From Flavobacteriales bacterium (GTDB taxonomy: Bacteria > Bacteroidota > Bacteroidia > Flavobacteriales_D > Crocinitomicaceae), in the NCBI GenBank assembly GCA_947470515.1, contig CANITF010000010.1, positions 1 through 64,000 of the forward strand: 64,000 bases of DNA. Reading direction: 5' to 3'. The position numbers and the translations under genes were made by a program. Within the stretch, counting starts at the first letter, position 1. Each line of letters starts with the position of its first letter. The notes below the pieces were generated by a model. The model saw nothing but the letters and a program-made list of their open reading frames with translations, was not told the DNA's origin and did no database searches. Shown here piece after piece: positions 25,927-35,463 of this stretch.

Positions 25927-27090
25927 ATGTTTAAGAATAATTCAGTCAATTTAACACTCTTAAAACAGCGCGCTTTTAACCTAAGATGGGCAACTTTACC
26001 GGAAGGCGTAATACCCTTAACGGCTGCAGATCCTGATTTTCCCAGTGCACCTGAAATTTCAGAAGCAATTAGTTCATTTGCCAAGGATAAATATTATTGT
26101 TACGGTCCACCCGAAGGTTTACCTGATTTTAAAGAAAGTATTGCAACTTATTTTCAGGTGAAACGAAATGTACCAGTTTCTCCTGCTTTTTCTTTTCCTG
26201 TCGACAGTGCCGCTTTTGGAATATACTTGACTTGTAAAGCCTTTCTTTCTCCAGGAGATGAAGCAATAATTTTTGACCCAGTAGATTTTCTATTTCGCTA
26301 TTCAATTGAATCTGTTGATGCTAAAGCCATTCCTTTTGCAATTCCCCCGGGAACAATTAAAGTGGATTTTGAAGAACTTGAAATGCTGATAACAAAAAAC
26401 ACGAAGATGATTTGTCTTTGTAACCCACTGAATCCGACGGGTAAAGTTTTTACAAAAGAAGAGTTGACTCAACTTGGTGAAATTGCTTGCAAACATCAAC
26501 TTATTATATTGTCAGATGAAATCTGGAGTGATATTGTTTTTAAGCCAGCTGTATTTACGAGTATTGCTTCTATCAATGAGGAAATCAGAAATCAAACGGT
26601 CACAATAACGGGATTCAGCAAATCCTATGGTTTAGCAGGTCTAAGAATCGGAGCTGTTATGGCTCACAATCAGCAACATTTCGAAATTTTAATGGATGCT
26701 TCTATGCATTATTCGACAATTCACGGTGTCAATGTATTGTCTCAAATTGCTGCAACAACCGCCTTGAATTCATGCGGCTATTGGTTGGATAATTTTGTTG
26801 ATCATCTTTCTAATATGCGGAATTTAGTAGTCAACGAATTAAACACCATTCCGGGATTTAAGTGTATTGCTCCAGATGGATGTTATGTTGCATTTACAGA
26901 CATAACAGCTACGAATAAAACGAGTCAAGAAATTCATGATCTATTATTGAATGAGGCAAAAGTTGCTGTTGTTCCTGGATTGAAACAATGGTTCGGTGAT
27001 GGAGCTGAAGGGTATATTAGAATGAGTTTTGCAACATCTGAAGAAATTTTAACTGATGCACTTGGAAGAGTGAAAAAACACTTGAAATGA
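25927..27090 (+). CDS. class I/II PLP-dependent aminotransferase
   Basis: The length (387 residues) and motifs fit fold-type I aminotransferases: LTAADPDFP near the N-terminus, LCNPLNPTGKVF (about 160-171), SDEIWSDI (about 197-204), the Schiff-base lysine in TGFSKSYGLAGLRIG, and an Arg in EGYIRMSF near the C-terminus. The DEIW and NPTGK contexts are reminiscent of aspartate/PatB-like enzymes, but the substrate cannot be read from sequence. The end of the gene (26944-27090) is repeated at 27319-27465, just before the FAD/DsbA gene. It may act with that enzyme. Confidence 0.88.
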   Translation: MFKNNSVNLTLLKQRAFNLRWATLPEGVIPLTAADPDFPSAPEISEAISSFAKDKYYCYGPPEGLPDFKESIATYFQVKRNVPVSPAFSFPVDSAAFGIYLTCKAFLSPGDEAIIFDPVDFLFRYSIESVDAKAIPFAIPPGTIKVDFEELEMLITKNTKMICLCNPLNPTGKVFTKEELTQLGEIACKHQLIILSDEIWSDIVFKPAVFTSIASINEEIRNQTVTITGFSKSYGLAGLRIGAVMAHNQQHFEILMDASMHYSTIHGVNVLSQIAATTALNSCGYWLDNFVDHLSNMRNLVVNELNTIPGFKCIAPDGCYVAFTDITATNKTSQEIHDLLLNEAKVAVVPGLKQWFGDGAEGYIRMSFATSEEILTDALGRVKKHLK

Positions 27091-27318
27091 AATCCATTTA
27101 TATGTTTGGTCTTACTTTGGCTTATTGTCTTTAATAGGTGAAATTACTTAACCAAGAGTCTGTTTTTATACTTATTTTTTTAATGACTAATCCAAATAAT
27201 AATTTCAAATCTTCCAATAATTTTCATTTTTGAATCATATTATAATTTATAAAAAAACACAATGGTTTTTGTTACGTCTTTTAGAATTGCATTTGAATAT
27301 AAAAAAGCAGAAATCATC

Positions 27319-27465
27319 TTATTGAACGAGACAAAAGTTGCTGTTGTTCCTGGATTGAAACAATGGTTCGGTGATGGAGCTGAAGGGTATATTAGAATGA
27401 GTTTTGCAAGTTCAGAAGAAATTTTAACTGATGCTCTTGGAAGAGTCAAAAAATACTTAAAATGA
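27319..27465 (+). pseudogene. 3' remnant of a second aminotransferase copy
   Basis: These 147 bases match the end of the preceding aminotransferase gene (26944-27090) with nine differences that I can count and no gaps, including a fully identical run of about 80 bases. Most changes are silent, pointing to a paralogue kept under selection before most of it was lost rather than a recent copy. Its TGA overlaps the ATG of the next gene as ATGA. The sequence upstream (27091-27318) is not similar to the aminotransferase. Confidence 0.8.
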
Positions 27466-29402
27466 AGGCAGTTATAATAGGTGGAGGTATTGCAGGTCTT
27501 ACAATGGCACTGCATTTAAAACGCATAAACTGGGAGGTTGTGGTGTGTGAGAAATTAGCTTCCATTCCTAATAGAGGTCATGCTTTTCTCATGAATTATG
27601 AAGGGTTATCAGTTCTTTCAGAGTTTTTCGGTGAGACGAAAGCACACTTAATGAAGCAACATGTCAATCTTTTTAGTCTCAAAAGACCTGATGATGAAGA
27701 AAAAATCAAAATCCAGTTAAATGATTGGTATTGTTTGAAAAGAATTGATGTGATTTCCTTTCTTTATTCTTTTTTCACGCATGATGTACTTATTGAAGGA
27801 AGATCCTTTTCCCATTTTATTTATGAAAACAATAAAGCGATTGCTGCTGTGTTTGAAAATGGAGAAATCGAATATGGAGATGTGTTTATCGGTGCTGATG
27901 GCAGTAATTCTAAGGTAAGAAACGCAATTTTTGGTAAAACAAATTTTAGTTTGGTTGAAGTAAATGAAGTTGTTGGTATTTCTGGAAAAAGAATGAGCAG
28001 AAAAGGGGATGATGTAATTTTTCAAAAAATACAAAGTCAAAATAAAGGATTAGCTTTTGGCTACATTCCATCTTCTTCCGATGAAGTAGTCTGGTTTCTG
28101 CAGTATGACGTAAAACTTTCTCCAGGTATTGAAGAAAATAATCCAGAAAGTTTAAAAGCATTTTGTACAGAAATGATGAATGATTTTCCTGACGATGTAA
28201 AAACTGTTTTAGAAGCGACAGATTTCACAAATGCGTATATCTGGAGAACACGGGATTTTGATCTACTTCCAAGTTTTCATAAAGAAAATGTTGTGTTAAT
28301 TGGTGACGCGGCACATTTAGCACTTCCATTTACAAGCGCTGGAACAACCAACGCAATTATTGATGCTAAATGTGTGTCTGAATCATTAGTAGAATTTACA
28401 AGTTTTGAAGATGCATTTAATAAGTATTATGAAATTAGATCACCAAAAATTGAAAGTCATATTGAACAAGGTAGGATATTAAAAGAAACATTTTTAAATC
28501 CAAAGAAATATAGTGAACGCGGATTTATTTTACCATTAGTGTCTGATTCAACAAAACCGAAATCAATTTTCATTGATAAACCCTTGAAAATCATATATTA
28601 TACAGATCCTATTTGTTCTACCTGTTGGGTCATTCAACCAATTCTTCGAAAGTTAAAATTGGACTACGGTGATTATCTTGAAATTGATTATCACATGGGT
28701 GGTTTACTTCCATCATGGAAAGATTATAATAAAGGAATTATAAAAACGCCATTAGATGCTGCTAAACATTGGGAAGAAGTAAATGAATCTCAAAAAATGT
28801 TTTTAGATGGTGATATTTGGATTGAAGATCCATTATACTCTTCTTTCCCTCCTTCAATTGCGTTTAAAGCAGCTCAATTGCAAGATAGCGATAAGGCAAT
28901 AACATTTTTAAGAAGATTGAAAGAATTGGTTTTCTTAGAGAAAAAGAACATTACCAGATGGGATATTATTGAAAATGCTGCTCTTTCAAGTGGATTAGAT
29001 ACTGCTTTATTGAAAAAAGATTTTGCAGATAAAGGTCCTAAATTATTTGAAGCAGATTTAGAATTAGCCAAAGACCTTAAAATAAATATCTTTCCAACTT
29101 TATTCTTCTTAAAAGAAGGCATTGTAAATCATACAATCAAAGGATTTCAACCGTACGAAAAATTTGAAGAAATTATTCTTTCAATAATTCCAGATGCCGT
29201 AAAAAAGAAAATTAGTTACAGTGCAGAAACCTTATTTTCTATGTATAATAACATGACAGAAGATGAATTTTCGTTTCTCATGGATACAACAATTGCGGAA
29301 TCGAATATACTGCTTAATGACTTATACGATCTAGGGAAAATTGACAAATACATGAGTAAACATGGAATAGTTTGGATGTTGAATTTAAACGCTAAAATTT
29401 AA
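27462..29402 (+). CDS. fusion of FAD-dependent monooxygenase and DsbA/FrnE-like domain
   Basis: Residues 1-370 form a PHBH-type flavoprotein monooxygenase: GGGIAGL at 7-13, the GADGSNS fingerprint near 142 and GDAAH at 281-285. Residues 375-580 are a DsbA-family thioredoxin fold of the FrnE/YjbH kind, with CSTC at 385-388 in the DPICSTCW context and a cis-Pro motif FPT around Pro545. The C-terminal 60 residues form a helical tail. There is no signal peptide, so it is cytoplasmic. No stop or frameshift separates the halves. The gene overlaps the aminotransferase remnant as ATGA. The pairing suggests that oxidation and thiol chemistry act on one substrate or pathway, which is inference. Confidence 0.85.
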   Translation: MKAVIIGGGIAGLTMALHLKRINWEVVVCEKLASIPNRGHAFLMNYEGLSVLSEFFGETKAHLMKQHVNLFSLKRPDDEEKIKIQLNDWYCLKRIDVISFLYSFFTHDVLIEGRSFSHFIYENNKAIAAVFENGEIEYGDVFIGADGSNSKVRNAIFGKTNFSLVEVNEVVGISGKRMSRKGDDVIFQKIQSQNKGLAFGYIPSSSDEVVWFLQYDVKLSPGIEENNPESLKAFCTEMMNDFPDDVKTVLEATDFTNAYIWRTRDFDLLPSFHKENVVLIGDAAHLALPFTSAGTTNAIIDAKCVSESLVEFTSFEDAFNKYYEIRSPKIESHIEQGRILKETFLNPKKYSERGFILPLVSDSTKPKSIFIDKPLKIIYYTDPICSTCWVIQPILRKLKLDYGDYLEIDYHMGGLLPSWKDYNKGIIKTPLDAAKHWEEVNESQKMFLDGDIWIEDPLYSSFPPSIAFKAAQLQDSDKAITFLRRLKELVFLEKKNITRWDIIENAALSSGLDTALLKKDFADKGPKLFEADLELAKDLKINIFPTLFFLKEGIVNHTIKGFQPYEKFEEIILSIIPDAVKKKISYSAETLFSMYNNMTEDEFSFLMDTTIAESNILLNDLYDLGKIDKYMSKHGIVWMLNLNAKI

Positions 29403-29627
29403 ACGAGATAGTAAGAATTCTATCTGTTTGTCATTCTAAAAAAAGGATCTTCATAAATCGCCAATTCCAAGTTGCAATTCATGAAAAGGAGTATTAGTTG
29501 AATCAAGAATAAAAAAAACGAATAGTGTATCCTTTTTTTTATTCTTGAGTATAAGCACACTTAGGACAAAAATCTATTCTATAAGTTAAACTGATTTTCC
29601 TACATTTGTAGACTCAAAATATTAAAA

Positions 29628-30917
29628 TTGAAAGAAGACGACGAAAACACTGATCAGATTACATTTCATAAAACAAAAAATAAACGGTCGTGGTTTATAA
29701 GGATTTTCCGTGTCTCTTATTTTACCATTCTTCATTTATTAGCAGCTGGTGCGTTATTTGCAATTTTTACAGCTTTAGCTGTTCATTTCAAATGGACAAA
29801 TGATAATGGTTCTGTCGACTTAAATAGTCGCTACATGACTAAATCTGCGGATAAATACAACCAAGGATTCAAAACAGATAGTATGTCTGTTGTGAAAAAT
29901 GAATACCTCATGTTTAGGCAAATTGGTGTCTTAACAAAATATTCTCCAACCAACGCCAAAACAATTTTAGAAGGATACCACAAAACCGGAAATATTGAAG
30001 TTGCTTTGAGGATGTTGGATGCAGTAAATCTATGCATGATAAAAAATAAATCTTATCAAAAAGAAATTGCACAAATTAAATGGGATAAAAATGACAAAGC
30101 ATTGTCTGTTTTTGCGTGGTCAAATTACAATGAATGGAAACAGTTTTGTAAAGCAATAAAAGCAGACAAACATGCTATTGATTCTGTTTCTGCATTAACT
30201 GGTGTTGAATCTCGCATGATAGTTATGTGTTTGGTTGGTGAACAAGTGAGGATGTTTAATTCTGGGCGTGAAAAGTTTAAGAAATATGTAACGCCATTTA
30301 ATCGCTTAATTCTCCCTAAAAATAGAGGGTATGGTGTGACTGGAATCCTTCAAAACACTGCCGTTAAAATTGAACAGAATTTATACGATAAAAACAGTCA
30401 ATTTTATCCTGGAGACTATTTCCAAAAATGTTTGAATGTAAAAGATTCTTTTCCTGAATTGATCAACGATACAATTGAAGCGCATAAAAACATTATTATT
30501 CAGCGTTTGATAAAAGGGGGAGATCATTTTTATTCCTACTTGTATACAGCATTCTTTTTACGTCAGTTCGAAGCGCATTGGCAAAGAGCTGGTTTTACGC
30601 TTTCCAACCGACCTGAGATTTTAGGTACCTTATTCAACCTTGGTTATCAAAAAAGTAAACCTAAGAAAAATCCGAGTGTTGGAGGTTCCAACTTCGTAGT
30701 GGGCGACAAAGATTATACGTTTGGTGGATTGTGTTATGAATTCTATTACAGCGGTGAATTGCAAGATCTATTCCCTCTTACCGGACAAGGATTTATTCCT
30801 GTTAAAGAAGTAATGGAGAATAATAAAGACCTTGACGAAATTATTAAGAAACGGCTAGAAAAAGAGGAAAAGGACGAGGAAGAAAGACTGAAAAGAGAAG
30901 CTGCTGGATTGCTTTAA
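29628..30917 (+). CDS. membrane-anchored lysozyme-like protein (putative)
   Basis: The start is a TTG, required to include the single N-terminal membrane segment (about 27-52). A TACATTTG -7 promoter element lies at 29601-29608. The large C-terminal part contains GVESRM and VGEQVR followed by YGVTGI, FFLRQFEAHW and RPEILGTLFNLGY, which together resemble soluble lytic transglycosylase/DUF1402-like folds; a Glu in this region could be catalytic. The last 25 residues are a charged helix. It would act in the periplasm on peptidoglycan if the reading is right. Confidence 0.55.
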   Translation: MKEDDENTDQITFHKTKNKRSWFIRIFRVSYFTILHLLAAGALFAIFTALAVHFKWTNDNGSVDLNSRYMTKSADKYNQGFKTDSMSVVKNEYLMFRQIGVLTKYSPTNAKTILEGYHKTGNIEVALRMLDAVNLCMIKNKSYQKEIAQIKWDKNDKALSVFAWSNYNEWKQFCKAIKADKHAIDSVSALTGVESRMIVMCLVGEQVRMFNSGREKFKKYVTPFNRLILPKNRGYGVTGILQNTAVKIEQNLYDKNSQFYPGDYFQKCLNVKDSFPELINDTIEAHKNIIIQRLIKGGDHFYSYLYTAFFLRQFEAHWQRAGFTLSNRPEILGTLFNLGYQKSKPKKNPSVGGSNFVVGDKDYTFGGLCYEFYYSGELQDLFPLTGQGFIPVKEVMENNKDLDEIIKKRLEKEEKDEEERLKREAAGLL

Positions 30918-31013
30918 AATGATTAAAACGGGCTTCAATAGATGCATTTTTTTAATTCTAACATCACATATGAAAATCAATAGATAAATAGAAATATAAA
31001 TCGGTATTTTGAA

Positions 31014-31439
31014 CTAAACTCTGTTGTTATCAGGAAGCCAATTTGTGATTGCCTTTTTTATCTCCGTTGAAGTTAACTTTTCTGAAATTGCTTTTTCTAT
31101 TAAGATTGTTAACTCCTCATCGCAAGCAAAACGTAAAGCGATAACTTGTCCTAATTTCAAGTGCTTTTCCTTTTCTGCAAAAGACTTTCCTGTAAGTTCA
31201 AAATAACGGTAACGCATTTCAATTCGAATAAGTCTGTCTTGATTTTTCATTGCATACGTTCTAGAAATAAGTGCGATTAAAACAAGAATAAAGGAACTTA
31301 AAACAAAATAGAAATTCGGAAACGAAAAACCATTTTTAACAAAATTCTGTATTGCCCAAATTAGCAGGGTCAGTAAAAGAGGGATTAAAATGAAATGATG
31401 CGCAGGATATAAACGACGATGATTTTTGAAATTTTGCAT
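31014..31439 (-). CDS. DUF6526-like membrane protein
   Basis: I prefer the ATG at 31439 (141 residues, beginning MQNFKNHRR) over the one at 31547, because the family begins with this kind of QNFKNH motif. Two membrane segments (about 18-32 and 41-58) are followed by a cytoplasmic helical domain with IRIEMRYRYFELTGKSF and LIGQ-like surroundings. The family is common in Bacteroidota and has no known function. It stands alone between a lysozyme-like and a TPR gene. Confidence 0.65.
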   Translation of the reverse strand: MQNFKNHRRLYPAHHFILIPLLLTLLIWAIQNFVKNGFSFPNFYFVLSSFILVLIALISRTYAMKNQDRLIRIEMRYRYFELTGKSFAEKEKHLKLGQVIALRFACDEELTILIEKAISEKLTSTEIKKAITNWLPDNNRV

Positions 31440-31610
31440 TGAAAAGTGATTAAGTTTAAAGTTGAATAGTTCAAAGAAACGAATTGTTTGAAATATTCTG
31501 CGATTTTCAAAATAGAATTGACGTTTTTTAACATACCCTTTATCCAAACTAATTTATTTAATTTTGAAAATCACTCTCTTTTTAGTGTTCTTTAATTAAA
31601 TTATTCAATT

Positions 31611-32186
31611 GTGAAAATAGCACTCTTATTTACGAGCATAATTTCTGTTTTAAACGTTTTCTCTCAATCTTTAAGAGATGAATATTATAATCGAGCATTA
31701 GAGTTTGCATACAGCAATAATTATGATTCTGCTATTCACTATTTTTCATTAGTTGTAGCAATAAATCCTAAAGATTCGATTACCTATTTTGATCGAGGAA
31801 TGATGAAGGCATATTCTAAAGATTTTAATGGGGCAATTGATGATTATTCTTTTCAATTAAAAATAGATCCCAAATTCGTTGATGCCTATTTTTTAAGAGC
31901 AATTATGAAAGATTCAATTGGAAATCGCAGAAGTGCTATTAAAGATTACACTAAAACTATTCATCTAGAGGAGAGCAATGCAGATGCGCATTTTTTGAGA
32001 GGAATAGATAATATAAGTATCAAAAAGTATAAAAGTGCATTGAAAGATTATAACCAAGCAATTCTGTTGAATTCTAGCAATGCAGAATACTATTTAAGAC
32101 GGTCGGAATTAGAAGTTGTTCTAAATCAAAATATTAATGCGGAAAAGGATAAAAAAAAGTACCTTGAATTGAAGTCACATGAGTGA
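31611..32186 (+). CDS. secreted TPR protein
   Basis: A GTG start gives a signal peptide (about 1-19, ending VFSQS). Four tetratricopeptide repeats follow, each recognisable by A..Y...I..Y...I...P patterns (for example DSAIHYFSLVVAINP and SAIKDYTKTIHLE). TPR modules bind partner proteins; here in the periplasm or outer membrane. Nothing nearby identifies the partner. Confidence 0.8.
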   Translation: MKIALLFTSIISVLNVFSQSLRDEYYNRALEFAYSNNYDSAIHYFSLVVAINPKDSITYFDRGMMKAYSKDFNGAIDDYSFQLKIDPKFVDAYFLRAIMKDSIGNRRSAIKDYTKTIHLEESNADAHFLRGIDNISIKKYKSALKDYNQAILLNSSNAEYYLRRSELEVVLNQNINAEKDKKKYLELKSHE

Positions 32187-32272
32187 GAACCATAAAGTAA
32201 TAAAGAATCATTCTAATTAAAAATCGATTCTTATCTTATTTATCCTAATTATCTTTACAAAATAAATCTCTA

Positions 32273-33067
32273 ATGATTATGAAAATTTCAAGTACTATAT
32301 TTACTCTCTTACTTTCTTTTGTGACTTTTACTCAAACAACAGGAACTCTAACGTTTAAATATACTCCGACTTCACATTCAGGTTATTCTGGCACAAAAAA
32401 TGTCTTAGCCATTTGGATCCAAAATAGTGCAGGTGCTTTCGTAAAAACAAGAAGTCGAAATGCAGGTGGCGGAACAGCTGACCATTTGCCAACTTGGGCT
32501 GTTAATTCTGGAGGACTCTCTACGAATTGTTTGAGTTCTTCTTGCAATATGATAGGAGCAACTTCAGGAGCAACATTAAGCAGTTTTACAGCAAAAAACA
32601 TAACTTGGGATGGGACAGATGTAACTGGTGCGGTTGTAGCTGATGGAACATATAAGATTACTGTTCAATCAACTTGGAATCATGGAGGAACAGGCACAAC
32701 TACACGTTCTTTTACTTTTGTGAAAGGTCCAAATTCTGATGTTCAAGCTCCAGCAAATGATGGGAATTTCACCAATATCACATTATATTGGAACCCTGCT
32801 TCTGCAACTGGTGTTGAAGAAAATGAATTAGCAACAGCAATTATTTACCCTAATCCAACAACAGATGGTTTGTTCAATGTTGACTATGTGAATGCAAACT
32901 CAATAAAGGTTGTTAACCTTGTTGGAATGACGATTTTGGAAGATAAATTAGATGCTCAAAGTGGAACAAAAAATATTGACTTGAGTGGTTTTACGAATGG
33001 AATCTATATAGTTTCTCTAAGTAACGGCTTGAAAACTTCAGAATATAAAATTGTCTTAGATAAATAA
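32273..33067 (+). CDS. type IX-secreted DUF2271-like protein
   Basis: A signal peptide (about 1-21) precedes a beta-rich DUF2271-like domain (about 25-180, with LAIWIQNSAGAF, WDGTDVTG and ADGTYKI). The C-terminal 75 residues are a type IX sorting tail, with IIYPNPTTDGLF and ending in a lysine-rich strand, so it should be exported by the Por/type IX system. DUF2271 genes are often found near ApbE flavin transferases, and the convergent neighbour here is exactly that. Starts at 32273 or 32279 are both possible. Confidence 0.8.
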   Translation: MIMKISSTIFTLLLSFVTFTQTTGTLTFKYTPTSHSGYSGTKNVLAIWIQNSAGAFVKTRSRNAGGGTADHLPTWAVNSGGLSTNCLSSSCNMIGATSGATLSSFTAKNITWDGTDVTGAVVADGTYKITVQSTWNHGGTGTTTRSFTFVKGPNSDVQAPANDGNFTNITLYWNPASATGVEENELATAIIYPNPTTDGLFNVDYVNANSIKVVNLVGMTILEDKLDAQSGTKNIDLSGFTNGIYIVSLSNGLKTSEYKIVLDK

Positions 33068-33088
33068 GATTTCTATTTTCAATTTATT

Positions 33089-33115
33089 AAAGGCAACTTT
33101 CGAGTTGCCTTTTTT
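33089..33115. terminator. bidirectional stem-loop terminator
   Basis: A perfect 9-bp stem (AAGGCAACT with AGTTGCCTT) closes a TTCG loop and is flanked by A and T runs. It sits between the convergent DUF2271-like and ApbE genes and can serve both. Confidence 0.9.
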
Positions 33116-34121
33116 ATGGCTCTATAGCTACAAATAGACGTTTGATTCCTGCCGTTTGATAGGTTTGATAATTCCCTTTGTCGTCTGAATAAATTAAATA
33201 CACTTCTAATTCTTTGTGTTTCTCTAGGAATATTTTCGCTTTTTCCAATCCCATTACCAATATCCCTGTGGCATTAGCATCTGATGAAATACATTCTTCC
33301 GAAAATACAGTAGCACTTAATAAATTGTTTTTTGCTGGGTAGCCAGTTTTAGGATCTAAATGATGCGCGTATTTAATTCCATCTTCAAGAATGAAGCGGC
33401 GATAATTTCCAGATGTTGCAACTGCCAAGTCTTCAAGTCGTGCATATACTTGAATTGGATTTTGACCTTCCTTATTATCAACTGGTTTTTCAATTCCAAC
33501 AAGCCAATTTTCATTGTTAGGAAGTCTTCCTTTGGCATAAACTTCCCCGCCGATTTCAACAATAAATGAAGTAATATTTTTTAAAAGTAGAAAATCTGAA
33601 ACAACATCAACCGAGTAACCTTGAGCAAAAGCATTAAAGTCTAATGCTACTCTCGGATCTTTTTTAGTGATATAATTTCCTTTTAAACTGATTTTATTGA
33701 ATCCAACAAATTTCAAAATACTGTCGATTTTTGCTTTTTCAATTGTTTGTTTTTTACCTGGCCCAAACCCCCAAGCATTTACTAGTGGATAAACTGTTGG
33801 ATCAAATGCACCTTTTGTGTTTTTCCAAATTTCTTTTGCTTTGAGGAAACAAGCTCTGAAATAGTCATCCACAACTACCATAGGTTCATTTCTGTTAATT
33901 CTAGAAATGATTGAGTTGGAATCATAGGTAGAAACGGATTTGTCAAAATCTTGAAGAAGCTTAATTATTTCTGGCTGAAAATCCCTGTTCTGAGTATCGT
34001 AATAGGTAATATGATAGGTTGTTCCTTGCGCTTCACCTTCAATATAAACAGGTTCTAATTCAATATTTTGAGCGTAAATTGAGAAAGAAAAAAAAAGAAA
34101 TCCAGCTAAAAGTAATTTCAT
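33114..34121 (-). CDS. apbE: FAD:protein FMN transferase (ApbE family)
   Basis: The enzyme attaches FMN covalently to Thr/Ser of target proteins in the periplasm. The 335-residue product has a signal peptide (1-17), the family entry motif GEAQGTTYHITY, the central FIVEIGGEVYAKG, and the metal-binding HHLDPKTGYP and SSDANATGILVMG motifs near the C-terminus. Length and order fit ApbE. It converges on the DUF2271-like secreted protein, a frequent neighbour. Flavinylated targets are not visible in the window. Confidence 0.93.
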   Translation of the reverse strand: MKLLLAGFLFFSFSIYAQNIELEPVYIEGEAQGTTYHITYYDTQNRDFQPEIIKLLQDFDKSVSTYDSNSIISRINRNEPMVVVDDYFRACFLKAKEIWKNTKGAFDPTVYPLVNAWGFGPGKKQTIEKAKIDSILKFVGFNKISLKGNYITKKDPRVALDFNAFAQGYSVDVVSDFLLLKNITSFIVEIGGEVYAKGRLPNNENWLVGIEKPVDNKEGQNPIQVYARLEDLAVATSGNYRRFILEDGIKYAHHLDPKTGYPAKNNLLSATVFSEECISSDANATGILVMGLEKAKIFLEKHKELEVYLIYSDDKGNYQTYQTAGIKRLFVAIEP

Positions 34122-34321
34122 GCAAATTCAATAAATTGATAAATAAAAAGGAAATTCTAAAAAAAACAATCTTTATCAATGTTGTTTTGTAGAATAAATG
34201 TACTCAGATTCTTTTAAAGAATGAATAGAAAAAGTAATCAACATGTTGGTAAATTAGAAGTATTAAAGTTTCATTATCTTCTATCAAATTATATCTTCGT
34301 CACATTCTAATATTCAAAACA

Positions 34322-34612
34322 TTGACAACTACCCAACAGCAAAAAATTAAAAAATTAGTCAGTAAATACAACGATATATTACTGAATTCTATGCGTTTAG
34401 CAGTTGCAGAAGATTTTATTAATCTCATGTTATTAAATAGGGAAGACTCAGAATTTGAACTTAAGAATTTAATGGAGGATAAAAATGATTTTTACAATGC
34501 GATTTTGAAAGAATTCATGAAACAGAATAGTTCTTCTGTTTTGGAGGATTTAAAAAAGATGGAAGATCCTACTTTTGGGATTAAAATATTAAAAAAAAGA
34601 CCGCTGCGCTGA
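34322..34612 (+). CDS. hypothetical small protein, 96 aa
   Basis: A TTG start yields a charged, fully helical-looking protein with no signal peptide. A TATCTTCG sequence shortly upstream is compatible with a -7 element. No family is recognised. The next gene-like trace at 34690 is a remnant. Confidence 0.45.
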   Translation: MTTTQQQKIKKLVSKYNDILLNSMRLAVAEDFINLMLLNREDSEFELKNLMEDKNDFYNAILKEFMKQNSSSVLEDLKKMEDPTFGIKILKKRPLR

Positions 34613-34689
34613 TAGAGCATAGAACCTAGAGCATAGATTTGATTTTTTGAATTAAATTAATTTACAGTTTTGAATAAAATGGAACCAAT

Positions 34690-34860
34690 TTGGACAGGGA
34701 TAATTTTTGTTATGATACTGTTTCACCTTCTGTTTTACTAGCCGCTAGAGACTATTATGATAGTAAAGATATAGAAGATCCAAATTGTCAAGGGCATATT
34801 ATTGAATATGGTGAGTATGATTTGGTAGCTGAAAAGTATTCCTTTATTGCCTTTGAGTAG
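34690..34860 (+). pseudogene. short coding remnant
   Basis: A 56-codon frame from a TTG reads protein-like (DRDNFCYDTVSP, LLAARDYYDS, EYDLVAEKYSF) and ends in TAG. A stop lies eight codons upstream of that TTG and no ATG is available. It looks like the 3' part of a lost gene or a small unknown protein. The rest of the 34613-34928 gap holds nothing I can name. Confidence 0.3.
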
Positions 34861-34928
34861 ATGGGAATTGAATTTATAATCGTTATTTTTGATTGTTCAA
34901 TTCATACAGAAAAAGATAAAATAACCGA

Positions 34929-35459
34929 ATGAAATTTCGATATAAAATAGAAGCAGAAGATTTTTTAGAATTTCAATTATATACTGCTTCGAAAGACCCA
35001 ATTGTGCAAAAACGAAAATTACGAAGTTGGATTTTATTGCCTATTGCATTTTCAATTATGGCAGTGTTCTCATATATGAGCGAAACTTATTATTTAGCTG
35101 TGTACTTCGCAATTTTAGCGATTGTAATAGTTTTATTCTACCCAAAATATTTTTCTTGGAGGTATAAAAAACAATACGCAAGTTTCATTGGTCGCAATTA
35201 TGCCAAACGTTTTGGTCAACCAGCTGAATTAGAAATAACAAAAGATTTTATTTTGTCCAAAGACAAAGTGGCTGAAGGTAAAGTCAAATTGTCTGAAATT
35301 GAATATGTAAGTGAAACGCTGAATCATTTTTATATTAAAATTTCTTCAGGAATGTCTTTCATTATTCCAAAAAAAGAAGTTGATGTTTCAATTGATTTAA
35401 AAGCGGAATTTGCACGAATAGGATTGGTTGTGAAGGATGAATTAAATTGGAAGTGGTAA
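34929..35459 (+). CDS. YcxB-like membrane protein
   Basis: The 176-residue protein has two adjacent membrane segments (about 33-50 and 54-71) after an N-terminal amphipathic part, and a C-terminal PH-like beta domain with FILSKDKVAEGKVKLSEIEYV and FIIPKKEV. This is the layout of the YcxB family, whose function is unknown. It lies upstream of the tandem-repeat block and the hut genes but is probably not part of that operon. Confidence 0.6.
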   Translation: MKFRYKIEAEDFLEFQLYTASKDPIVQKRKLRSWILLPIAFSIMAVFSYMSETYYLAVYFAILAIVIVLFYPKYFSWRYKKQYASFIGRNYAKRFGQPAELEITKDFILSKDKVAEGKVKLSEIEYVSETLNHFYIKISSGMSFIIPKKEVDVSIDLKAEFARIGLVVKDELNWKW

Positions 35460-35463
35460 ATCT

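Noticed and set aside
27717-29122. Minus-strand frames inside the FAD/DsbA gene
   Set aside because: They are antisense shadows of a gene with clear motifs throughout.
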